Made by a program: the position numbers and the translations under genes. A stretch of DNA of 5,039 nucleotides from contig JABURU010000255.1 in assembly GCA_014762485.1 (NCBI GenBank), positions 1 through 5,039 on the forward strand. The letters are read 5' to 3'. Positions 1-5,039 of the stretch are shown here, piece by piece. This DNA comes from Gammaproteobacteria bacterium. Lineage in GTDB: Bacteria; Pseudomonadota; Gammaproteobacteria; Thiohalospirales; Thiohalospiraceae. The notes beneath the pieces were generated by a model. The model saw only the letters and a list, made by a program, of their open reading frames with translations, was not told the origin of the DNA and did not search any database. Each line of letters starts with the position of its first letter. Position 1 is the first letter of the stretch.

Positions 1-707
1 TACCGGCCTCGGCGGAGTTTGTACTGGAAGGCTATATCGAGCCTGGTGAAATGGCCGAGGAAGGTCCGTTTGGCGATCACACCGGTTACTACAACGAGGT
101 TGATCGCTTTCCGGTCTTTACCGTGGAACGTATCACGCATAGAAAAGACCCGATCTATCACAGCACCTACACCGGCCGGCCACCCGACGAACCGGCGATC
201 CTGGGGGTAGCATTAAACGAGGTATTTGTACCCATCCTACAAAAGCAGTTCCCCGAGATCGTCGACTTCTATCTGCCACCTGAAGGCTGTTCCTATCGCA
301 TGGCGGTGGTGAGTATGAAGAAACAGTATCCCGGTCATGCCAAACGAGTGATGTTCGGTGTCTGGTCTTTTTTAAGACAATTCATGTATACCAAGTTCGT
401 CATTGTCACCGACGATGATGTCAACGTACGTGACTGGAATGATGTGATCTGGGCAATGACCACGCGCATGGATCCGGCACGCGATACCACCATTGTCGAA
501 AACACGCCGATAGACTACCTGGACTTCGCCTCACCGGTCTCCGGACTCGGTGGCAAGGTTGGTTTTGATGCCACCAATAAGCTCCCCGGTGAAACCGAAC
601 GCGAATGGGGCGAGCCTATCGTCATGGATAATGGAATAAAACAGCGTGTGGATGCTATCTGGGAAGAGCTGGGTATTTTTCCAGCTACTCCTGATAAACA
701 AAAGTGA
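1..707 (+). CDS. ubiD: UbiD, 3-octaprenyl-4-hydroxybenzoate decarboxylase (C-terminal part)
   Basis: UbiD removes the carboxyl group of 3-polyprenyl-4-hydroxybenzoate to give the polyprenylphenol in ubiquinone synthesis. It uses prenylated FMN made by UbiX and acts in the cytoplasm on a membrane-borne substrate. The reading frame is open from the left edge (first full codon at base 3) to TGA at 705-707, giving 234 residues. The family is about 490 residues long, so roughly the first half lies outside the window. Conserved blocks match E. coli UbiD as I remember it: EFVLEGYIEPGE, GPFGDHTGYYNEVDRFPVF, IYHSTYTGRPPDEPA, GVALNEVFVPILQKQFPEIV, DDDVNVRDWNDVIWA, TTRMDPARDT and ENTPIDYLDFASPVSGLG. The internal ATG at 51 is not the start, because conserved sequence continues upstream of it. 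There is no frameshift or missing block. The last residues (after EELGIFP) are variable, as is usual at this C-terminus. A terminator follows at once, so transcription of ubiD should end here. Confidence 0.97.
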   Translation, partial: PASAEFVLEGYIEPGEMAEEGPFGDHTGYYNEVDRFPVFTVERITHRKDPIYHSTYTGRPPDEPAILGVALNEVFVPILQKQFPEIVDFYLPPEGCSYRMAVVSMKKQYPGHAKRVMFGVWSFLRQFMYTKFVIVTDDDVNVRDWNDVIWAMTTRMDPARDTTIVENTPIDYLDFASPVSGLGGKVGFDATNKLPGETEREWGEPIVMDNGIKQRVDAIWEELGIFPATPDKQK

Positions 708-711
708 CACC

Positions 712-746
712 GTGTAATGGACAAACACCCTGTTCATTACACTTTT
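712..746 (+). terminator. Intrinsic terminator of ubiD
   Basis: The left arm GTGTAATGGACA (712-723) pairs with the right arm TGTTCATTACAC (731-742). This gives 12 pairs, one of them G-U, around a 7-base loop, and TTTT follows at 743-746. The hairpin starts five bases after the ubiD stop codon. The stem is AT-rich and the T-run is short, so termination may be partial, but position and symmetry are convincing. Confidence 0.8.
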
Positions 747-795
747 CCAGCCTACAAATTGTTAAAAACCTGTAGATTTTTTCGCTTTCATTCCT

Positions 796-823
796 TTGTC
801 ATTTAAATATTTATTAGAATACT
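796..823 (+). promoter_or_regulatory. Candidate sigma-70 promoter for the carbonic anhydrase gene
   Basis: The stretch between the ubiD terminator and the carbonic anhydrase start is very AT-rich. The best -10 hexamer by sequence is TAGAAT (815-820, five of six consensus bases), but no good -35 lies 16-18 bases before it. Alternatively, TTGTCA (796-801) sits 16 bases before AATACT (818-823, four of six). Either would give a leader of about 30 bases. A promoter is expected here because ubiD has its own terminator, but the exact hexamers are uncertain. Confidence 0.35.
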
Positions 824-858
824 CATTAACATTGCGTCTTAAATAATAAGGACACACC

Positions 859-1653
859 ATGCATCGCATTCTTCCCATCCTATTTTTTAGCATGATCACC
901 ATATCAGCACATACTCAAGCGGCAGAGGAAGCTAGCACAAACAGTGAAACCGCTGATGCTGAAACACCATCTTCATCTCAATGGAGCTATACTGGAAACA
1001 CGGGCCCAGAGCACTGGAGCCAGCTACATCAAAACTACAAGGTATGTGAGTATGGTGACAAGCAATCACCTATCAATATACGTGCAACCCGTACCCTGGA
1101 GTTGCCTGAGTTAAAACTGAATTATGTCAGCAGCAAGCTTAACCTGACCAATAACGGCCACACGATTCAACAGGCCTATGATCAGGGAAGTTACATGATA
1201 CTGGGCAAAACCCGCTTTAACCTGATGCAATTCCATTTCCATAGTCCTAGTGAACATACCTTCCTGGGTAAATATCGCGCCATGGTCGCGCACCTGGTAC
1301 ATGAAGCGGATAATGGTCGCCTGGCGATCATCGCCATGACCATGCACATGGGGCCTAAACCACATGCGATACTGCAATCTCTATGGGATAAGATGCCTAC
1401 CAAAGCGAATCAAACGGTGGTAGATAATAAGGTGAAATTCAATATCATTGATATGATGCCGTGGGATAAAGGTTACTTCCTGTATAGCGGCTCGTTATCT
1501 GAGCCACCTTGTACCGAAGGGGTTACCTGGCTGGTATTAAAAGAGTCCATAGAGGTGAGTCCGGATCAGGTAAACAAGTTTATTAGCATGTTCCCTACTA
1601 ACATTCGTCCATTACAGGCGCAAAACAACCGCTTTATAAACGCCACCCACTAA
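859..1653 (+). CDS. Periplasmic alpha-class carbonic anhydrase
   Basis: This enzyme interconverts CO2 and bicarbonate and should act in the periplasm. The protein is 264 residues. It starts at an ATG with TAAGGA six bases upstream. Residues 1-21 form a signal peptide (MHRILP, then a hydrophobic stretch, then AHTQA) with likely cleavage before AEE. A Ser/Thr/Glu-rich linker covers about 22-40. The catalytic domain begins near QWSYTG (41-46) and includes QSPINI (69-74). Zinc ligands are H126 and H128 (QFHFHSPSEH) and H145 (AHLVH). E132 matches human CA II Glu106, and H101 (NNGH) matches the proton shuttle His64. C63 and C218 are placed for the disulfide usual in exported bacterial members. The loop GSLSEPPCTEG (211-221) has S214 and E215 where most relatives have Thr-Thr. 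No partner gene is nearby. A role in pH balance or CO2/bicarbonate supply is likely but inferred. Confidence 0.96.
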   Translation: MHRILPILFFSMITISAHTQAAEEASTNSETADAETPSSSQWSYTGNTGPEHWSQLHQNYKVCEYGDKQSPINIRATRTLELPELKLNYVSSKLNLTNNGHTIQQAYDQGSYMILGKTRFNLMQFHFHSPSEHTFLGKYRAMVAHLVHEADNGRLAIIAMTMHMGPKPHAILQSLWDKMPTKANQTVVDNKVKFNIIDMMPWDKGYFLYSGSLSEPPCTEGVTWLVLKESIEVSPDQVNKFISMFPTNIRPLQAQNNRFINATH

Positions 1654-2528
1654 CGTACTGCACGATATTTTATGATCTGTCTTATCCCGGCCTGTAGGTC
1701 GGGATATTTCAAGCTCACTCCCAACTCGTTCATTAACCGCGATACATCCAGCCGTCGCGACTCTTCCAGATACGACATCATTTCCAGACTCATGATCTGT
1801 CGAGCCTCTTGCAAACTAATACGCCGGGGTACTGGATAATCCAGGGCACTGGCTAACGCTATAAAATAATCCGCCATGGTACCCGGTTGACCATCGCTAA
1901 CATTATAAATACCTTCGCCTCGTGCCATGGCCGCCAGGCAGATAGAAGCCAGATCATCGACATGAATACGATTGGTATAACCCGAGTCTTGCTCAAGCAA
2001 TACCGGGCGGGCGCTTTCCAACTGCCGCAAAGGTAAACGATCAGCACCATAAATACCTCCGACCCGTAATATCACTATCGGCACATTATGCCGACGGGCA
2101 TACTCCTGCAGTTGTTGCTCTGCATCCAGGCGACGTTGGCCGCGCACCGTGGTCGGAGTGGTTGGGCTTTGTTCTGAAACCAGTTCGCCATGGCTGTTGC
2201 CGTACACGGCCGTGGTACTGATATACAGTATCTTGGCAGGTAGTTGGCTACCTATCGCCGAAAGAAAATTACGCATCCGCCAATCATGATCATCTCGGCG
2301 CGATGGTGGGACAAAAAAGAAAACCTCTTTATGCTCAACATCTAACGCACTCAGCGATGATGGTTCATCCAGATCCATGGATAAAAATTCTACACCGTTT
2401 TTATTATGCCTAGCATCTTCTGCGGCACTACGAGCCATCGCTGTCACATACTCATAACGTTCAAGGCATGATTCAAGCATATGCCGAGCCAGGCCGCCAT
2501 AGCCCGCGATGACGCAGTCTCTCGACAT
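1650..2528 (-). CDS. Atypical short-chain dehydrogenase / NAD(P)-binding epimerase-like protein (YeeZ-like)
   Basis: This 292-residue protein has an extended-SDR Rossmann fold and is probably soluble and cytoplasmic. The nucleotide-binding motif is VIAGYGGLARHML (6-18), a GxGxxA variant with Ala14 at the third glycine. Arg33-Ser34 after the second strand suggests NADP rather than NAD (inference). Other extended-SDR landmarks are ISTTAVYGN (103-111), LRVGGIYG (154-161), NRIHVDDLA (186-194) and YNVSDGQP (208-215). The usual YxxxK catalytic pair appears to be replaced by R129-x-x-x-R133 (RGQRR). The protein therefore belongs with atypical SDRs such as E. coli YeeZ, whose substrates are unknown, and may bind nucleotide without classical dehydrogenase chemistry. 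The ATG is preceded by AGGT seven bases upstream, a modest ribosome site. The TAG stop (1650-1652) interlocks with the TAA of the convergent carbonic anhydrase gene. The MCP gene upstream has its own terminator, so this is probably a single-gene transcript. Confidence 0.88.
   Translation of the reverse strand: MSRDCVIAGYGGLARHMLESCLERYEYVTAMARSAAEDARHNKNGVEFLSMDLDEPSSLSALDVEHKEVFFFVPPSRRDDHDWRMRNFLSAIGSQLPAKILYISTTAVYGNSHGELVSEQSPTTPTTVRGQRRLDAEQQLQEYARRHNVPIVILRVGGIYGADRLPLRQLESARPVLLEQDSGYTNRIHVDDLASICLAAMARGEGIYNVSDGQPGTMADYFIALASALDYPVPRRISLQEARQIMSLEMMSYLEESRRLDVSRLMNELGVSLKYPDLQAGIRQIIKYRAVR
1683..1709 (+). terminator. Terminator-like hairpin after the carbonic anhydrase, inside the convergent SDR gene
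   Basis: TATCCCGGCCT (1683-1693) pairs with AGGTCGGGATA (1696-1706). This gives 11 complementary positions, one of them G-U, around a two-base centre, so in practice about 10 pairs with a 4-base loop. TTTC follows on the plus strand. It lies 29 bases after the carbonic anhydrase stop and within the last codons of the SDR gene on the other strand. The stem is strong but the T-run is only three bases, so efficiency is uncertain. The minus strand has no T-run after the hairpin, so it would not stop SDR transcription. Confidence 0.5.
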
Positions 2529-2565
2529 CTTTATTACCTGTTATATTGTTTTACAACCAGCCAGG

Positions 2566-2574
2566 AATATAGCA
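2566..2574 (-). promoter_or_regulatory. Candidate extended -10 promoter for the SDR gene
   Basis: Read on the minus strand, TGCTATATT is an extended -10 (TG, one base, then TATATT with five of six consensus bases). It lies downstream of the MCP terminator and 37 bases upstream of the SDR start codon. I see no good -35, which extended -10 promoters can do without. The site is supported by the need for a promoter between the terminator and the gene. Confidence 0.35.
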
Positions 2575-2596
2575 TACAGTGAACAAAAACTGGCCC

Positions 2597-2623
2597 AAAA
2601 AAAGGCACCGCCATGCGATGCCT
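2597..2623 (-). terminator. Intrinsic terminator of the chemoreceptor gene
   Basis: On the minus strand AGGCATCGC pairs with GCGGTGCCT around the loop ATG. This gives nine pairs with one U-G, followed by seven T residues (plus-strand A-run 2597-2603, whose last A also pairs). It begins about 20 bases after the MCP stop. A second small odd palindrome, ACGAAAT-G-ATTTCGT (2631-2645), overlaps the MCP stop codon and may fold as well. This is the most canonical terminator in the window. Confidence 0.88.
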
Positions 2624-2644
2624 GATGAACACGAAATGATTTCG

Positions 2645-4246
2645 TTAGATACGAAACTCAGCCACGATACCTCGTAAGTTTTCCGACTCATGCATCAAAG
2701 TATTGCTTGCTTCGGCAGTATCCTCCATGAGAAAAGCCGTTTTCTCTATATCCGATTCAATGATATGAATATTGCGGTTAATTTCATCTGAAGCCGCAGA
2801 CTGCTCTTCTGATGCCGTAGCAATCAGGGTAGCCATATCCTTTATATGATTCACGCTATCACGAATCTCGCGTAGCGCATTACTGGTTTCCGATGCCTGT
2901 TGTACCGTATCTTCGGCTATGCGTTGACCTTCTTCCATAACTTGACTGGCATTACTGGCACCCAACTGCAGACGCTCTATCATCGACTGGATCTCTTCTG
3001 TCGATTGCTGCGTTCGAGTTGCCAGCGTGCGCACCTCGTCGGCGACGACGGCAAAACCACGGCCCTGTTCGCCGGCGCGGGCCGCCTCGATGGCGGCGTT
3101 CAGCGCCAATAAGTTGGTCTGCTCGGCGATGTCGCGGATCACATCTAAAACGGTACCAATGCTTTCGCTATCAGCCACCAGTTTGCGCACCGATTGATTG
3201 CCATTTTGTACACCTTCTGCCATCTGGTTAATACGATGTATGGTATTGGATACCACCTGTTCACCTTTGACCACGGCATCCTGTGCACTATCTGCAGCAT
3301 CAACCGCGGCAGAGATATTTCTGGCAATCTCATGTGTCGTTGCCGTCATTTGTTCTATTGCCGTTGCAATGTTGGCACTTTGTGCCCGCTCCTGTTTTGC
3401 GTTCGACAACGTTTCACTGGATACCTCGCTCATCTGCGTCGAAAGCGTAGCGACGGCAGAGCTCGCCTGATTGATCTTTTGCAATGACTGTTTGAAATGT
3501 TGCTGCATGATCGCAAATGAACTGGCCAACGCACCGATTTCATCACTTCGAGACTGCATATGTACTTCTGACGTAAGATCATTGTTCGCTAAATCATCGG
3601 CATGTTTACGGATCACATCGAGTAGCCGTATTGACCTCATTAAGTACAGGATCCCAACGACGATTAATGAGCCGAAGATAAAAACCAGGGCTTCTAATAT
3701 CCATTGACTATTTGCGATAGTACTTTCAAAGTGGATAAGCGATTTCTCTTTACTGTCTTGAATGCCCTTCATCAGAATATTCATTTTCTCATACAAGTGG
3801 GCAGCGGTTTTATCAAAAGTATCCATATAGGGATTACCGCCATTCGGTCCGTGCTCAATATACAGCGACGCCATATGCCGACCGGTTTTATAAAAGTCAT
3901 TCACTGCAACATCTAGCATCCTGTATTGCTCTTCGCGTGCAGGATCCAATTGCCCCATTTCTACGACCAAAGTACGGGCATTATTAAAATGTTTTTCTGC
4001 CTCATCAAGACCATCGTCTAAACCATCCAGGCCTCTTGTTGCACTGATATCGGTAAGCCATTGCTGGATCTGAATAACACTGAGCTGGAATGCTTTCGAC
4101 TTCATATGCAAGGGCTCTTTAACATGGATTACATCATTACTTTCATTAATTAAATTGGTCGTAAAGATATAAATCCCTATAAGACAAAAAATGACCCCTA
4201 GTACTGAAGTTACAATTAACATCCATCCTTTTTTTACGATTGTCAT
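2645..4246 (-). CDS. Methyl-accepting chemotaxis protein (transmembrane chemoreceptor)
   Basis: This 533-residue receptor would sense a ligand or state at the membrane and control CheA through CheW. TM1 is about residues 8-32 and TM2 about 183-203. The periplasmic part between them (about 33-181) is predicted helical and contains QQWLTDISATRGLDGLDDG (61-79) and EHGPNGGNPYMDTFDK (131-146). I recall such motifs from many proteobacterial receptors of unknown ligand. HAMP spans about 204-257, with DEIGALASSF at 235-244; the proline usual early in HAMP is absent (SIRLLDVI). The signalling hairpin tip is clear: IAEQTNLLALNAAIEAARAG (373-392), then EQGRGFAVVADEVR. Likely methylation sites are E298/Q299 (TAIEQMTA) and E480/E481 (TASEEQSAA). 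The C-terminus ends VAEFRI, with no NWETF-type CheR/CheB tether. ATG has AGGAG six bases upstream. No other che genes are in view, so it is an orphan receptor locally. The tip is encoded by unusually GC-rich DNA. Confidence 0.96.
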   Translation of the reverse strand: MTIVKKGWMLIVTSVLGVIFCLIGIYIFTTNLINESNDVIHVKEPLHMKSKAFQLSVIQIQQWLTDISATRGLDGLDDGLDEAEKHFNNARTLVVEMGQLDPAREEQYRMLDVAVNDFYKTGRHMASLYIEHGPNGGNPYMDTFDKTAAHLYEKMNILMKGIQDSKEKSLIHFESTIANSQWILEALVFIFGSLIVVGILYLMRSIRLLDVIRKHADDLANNDLTSEVHMQSRSDEIGALASSFAIMQQHFKQSLQKINQASSAVATLSTQMSEVSSETLSNAKQERAQSANIATAIEQMTATTHEIARNISAAVDAADSAQDAVVKGEQVVSNTIHRINQMAEGVQNGNQSVRKLVADSESIGTVLDVIRDIAEQTNLLALNAAIEAARAGEQGRGFAVVADEVRTLATRTQQSTEEIQSMIERLQLGASNASQVMEEGQRIAEDTVQQASETSNALREIRDSVNHIKDMATLIATASEEQSAASDEINRNIHIIESDIEKTAFLMEDTAEASNTLMHESENLRGIVAEFRI

Positions 4247-4263
4247 ATCGGGCTCCTAACAAA

Positions 4264-4278
4264 TCATAAATAAATCAT
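4264..4278 (-). other. Possible leader mini-reading frame (MIYL) before the chemoreceptor gene
   Basis: On the minus strand AAGGAG (4286-4291) lies seven bases before an ATG that opens ATG ATT TAT TTA TGA, four codons. Its stop overlaps another ATG (ATGA), which reads ATG ATT TGT TAG. That TAG runs into the AGGAG of the MCP itself. The arrangement could couple leader translation to MCP translation, but such short frames also arise by chance in AT-rich DNA. Confidence 0.2.
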
Positions 4279-4285
4279 TAGTTTT

Positions 4286-4304
4286 CTCCTTACAAATTTA
4301 GGAG
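4286..4304. repeat. Small inverted repeat CTCCT...AGGAG in the chemoreceptor leader
   Basis: CTCCT (4286-4290) and AGGAG (4300-4304) are complementary across nine bases. On the MCP transcript this would place the upstream AAGGAG in a weak five-pair stem. It may modulate the leader or be chance; the stem alone is too weak for a terminator. Confidence 0.3.
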
Positions 4305-4342
4305 TTATCGCATCACTTTCCTATAGTCCACCATGTGTTTTC

Positions 4343-4398
4343 ACAAAATAGGTACATTTAGAGTATTTTTACAAATCAGGTACATTTAAAGTACTTTT
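4343..4398. repeat. Two tandem 28-bp direct repeats in the divergent intergenic region
   Basis: Copy one is 4343-4370 and copy two 4371-4398. Aligned without gaps, 24 of 28 bases agree (differences at offsets 6, 7, 19 and 24). Both contain ACAAA, then AGGTACATTTA, then a T-run. Copy two also contains an imperfect palindrome, AGGTAC-ATTTAAA-GTACTT. Possible roles are a tandem binding site for a regulator of one or both divergent genes, a pair of weak promoters (TTCACA/TTTACA about 18 bases before TATTTT/TACTTT), or a remnant transposon end. The repeat itself is certain; its role is not. Confidence 0.85.
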
Positions 4399-4422
4399 TT
4401 ATGACATTGATCAACTATGTGC

Positions 4423-4451
4423 TTTATTTGTGCCGCCTATTACCGGATAAT
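4423..4451 (+). promoter_or_regulatory. Candidate sigma-70 promoter for the 2Fe-2S reductase gene
   Basis: GATAAT (4446-4451) matches the -10 consensus at five of six bases. TTTATT (4423-4428), 17 bases earlier, is a weak -35. The -10 lies inside a small dyad, ATTA-CCGGA-TAAT (4439-4451), that could be an operator. The leader before the ATG at 4488 would be about 30 bases. Confidence 0.4.
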
Positions 4452-4487
4452 TCAGTGTTTTACTAGGTTATTCACCAGAGAGCAGTT

Positions 4488-5039
4488 ATGAGTTGTAAAG
4501 TCACCGTCACACCCAGTAACCATGAATTTACTGTCGAAGCAGGGGAAACCATTCTTGATGCAGCCCTGCGCCACGGCCTGTCGTTTCCCTATGGTTGCCG
4601 GAGTGGCGTCTGTGGTGCCTGTAAATGCCCGGTAACGGATGGCGAGCTGGATTACGCGGGTGTGATGCAACCAGCCTTGTCACAAGATGATATCGATAAT
4701 GGCATGGGCCTGTTCTGTAAAGCGATGGCCAGCACCGACCTGGTGATCGAAGTGAAAGAAGTCACCACCAGTAGCGAAGTACCGGTCAAGAACCTGCCGA
4801 CACGCATCACCAAAGTGAATAAGCTGGCCGATGATGTAATGCAGGTGTTTATCAAGCTACCTGAAACCGAGCGCATGCAATTTCTTGCTGGACAGTACAT
4901 CGATATCCTGATGCCGGATAACAAGCGTCGTAGCTTCTCCCTTGCCAATGCACCGCATGAGGATGCTCTCCTCGAGCTGCATATTCGTCACATCGATAGA
5001 GGCAGCTTTACCGATCAATTATTCGATGGCGAGATAGGT
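4488..5039 (+). CDS. 2Fe-2S ferredoxin / FAD-dependent NAD(P)H reductase, CDP-6-deoxy-delta-3,4-glucoseen reductase-like (N-terminal part)
   Basis: The gene is open from ATG at 4488 to the right edge, 184 codons with no stop. Relatives are about 330-345 residues, so the NAD(P)-binding domain lies outside. Residues 1-92 are a plant-type 2Fe-2S ferredoxin domain with ligands C37, C42 and C45 (PYGCRSGVCGACKC) and C77 (LFCKAMASTDLVIE); C47 is an extra cysteine. From about 104 the flavin-binding barrel of the Fre/ferredoxin-reductase family begins, with FLAGQYIDILMP (132-143) and RRSFSLANAP (147-156), an RxFS form of the usual RxYS flavin motif. The protein would pass electrons from NAD(P)H through flavin to the iron-sulfur centre. 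Genes of this type are often named glucoseen reductase, but in bacteria carrying ubiD nearby a Fre-like flavin reductase role is as likely. The start is supported by GAGAG five bases upstream and by family-typical N-terminal sequence. It is divergent from the MCP gene. Confidence 0.93.
   Translation, partial: MSCKVTVTPSNHEFTVEAGETILDAALRHGLSFPYGCRSGVCGACKCPVTDGELDYAGVMQPALSQDDIDNGMGLFCKAMASTDLVIEVKEVTTSSEVPVKNLPTRITKVNKLADDVMQVFIKLPETERMQFLAGQYIDILMPDNKRRSFSLANAPHEDALLELHIRHIDRGSFTDQLFDGEIG

Noticed and set aside
752..780. CTACA...TGTAG followed by a T-run as a second terminator before the carbonic anhydrase
   Set aside because: The stem has only five pairs with a 14-base loop that does not extend, and a better terminator lies just upstream.
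708..858. Carbonic anhydrase working directly on CO2 released by UbiD
   Set aside because: The signal peptide sends the enzyme to the periplasm while UbiD acts in the cytoplasm, and a terminator separates the genes, so direct coupling is unlikely.
4305..4312. TGCGATAA on the minus strand as a sigma-28 -10 for the chemoreceptor
   Set aside because: It resembles GCCGATAA at six of eight bases, but nothing like TAAAGTTT lies 11 bases upstream.
4332..4389. Short plus-strand reading frame from the ATG at 4333 through the repeats
   Set aside because: It is 18 codons with no ribosome site, and its composition comes from the AT-rich repeat.
4407..4414. TTGATCAA as an FNR/Crp-type operator
   Set aside because: FNR sites need TTGAT and ATCAA separated by four bases. 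Here the halves abut, and only one half-site matches in the correct spacing.
4452..4948. Minus-strand open frames opposite the 2Fe-2S reductase
   Set aside because: They are shadows of a well-conserved plus-strand gene and show no recognisable protein motifs or ribosome sites.

Overview
The window looks like chromosomal DNA from a moderate-GC gammaproteobacterium that makes ubiquinone. The UbiD fragment is close to the E. coli protein as I remember it, the genes have ordinary Shine-Dalgarno sites, and three intrinsic-type terminators or hairpins can be seen. I cannot name a genus.

Layout. (1) Bases 1-707, plus strand: the C-terminal half of UbiD, the prenylated-FMN decarboxylase of ubiquinone synthesis, cut by the left edge and followed by a clear terminator at 712-746. 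(2) 859-1653, plus: a complete exported alpha-class carbonic anhydrase. (3) 1650-2528, minus: an atypical short-chain dehydrogenase (SDR) of the YeeZ-like type. Its stop codon interlocks with that of the carbonic anhydrase. (4) 2645-4246, minus: a complete membrane chemoreceptor (methyl-accepting chemotaxis protein, MCP) with its own terminator at 2597-2623, so the SDR downstream probably has its own promoter. (5) 4247-4487: a divergent AT-rich intergenic region with a 28-bp tandem repeat, candidate promoters and two tiny leader reading frames. (6) 4488-5039, plus: the N-terminal 184 codons of a 2Fe-2S plus flavin reductase (CDP-6-deoxy-delta-3,4-glucoseen reductase-like), cut by the right edge.

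How the genes relate. UbiD and a Fre-type flavin reductase are neighbours in E. coli (ubiD-fre). Here a reductase of the same fold, with an added ferredoxin domain, lies 3.8 kb downstream of ubiD. The carbonic anhydrase, SDR and MCP sit between them and have no obvious functional link to each other or to ubiquinone synthesis. The simplest reading is an accessory block inserted between two anciently linked genes. This is an inference, as the window has no transposase.

The points most worth a second look are: a sharply bounded GC-rich patch (third-position GC about 85% against about 39% next to it) covering the MCP signalling tip; the 28-bp tandem repeat at 4343-4398, which may be an operator array or a relic transposon end; Ser-Glu in place of the usual Thr-Thr in the carbonic anhydrase active-site loop; and a terminator-like hairpin for the carbonic anhydrase buried in the SDR coding sequence. 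I do not see a clearly new multi-gene system.
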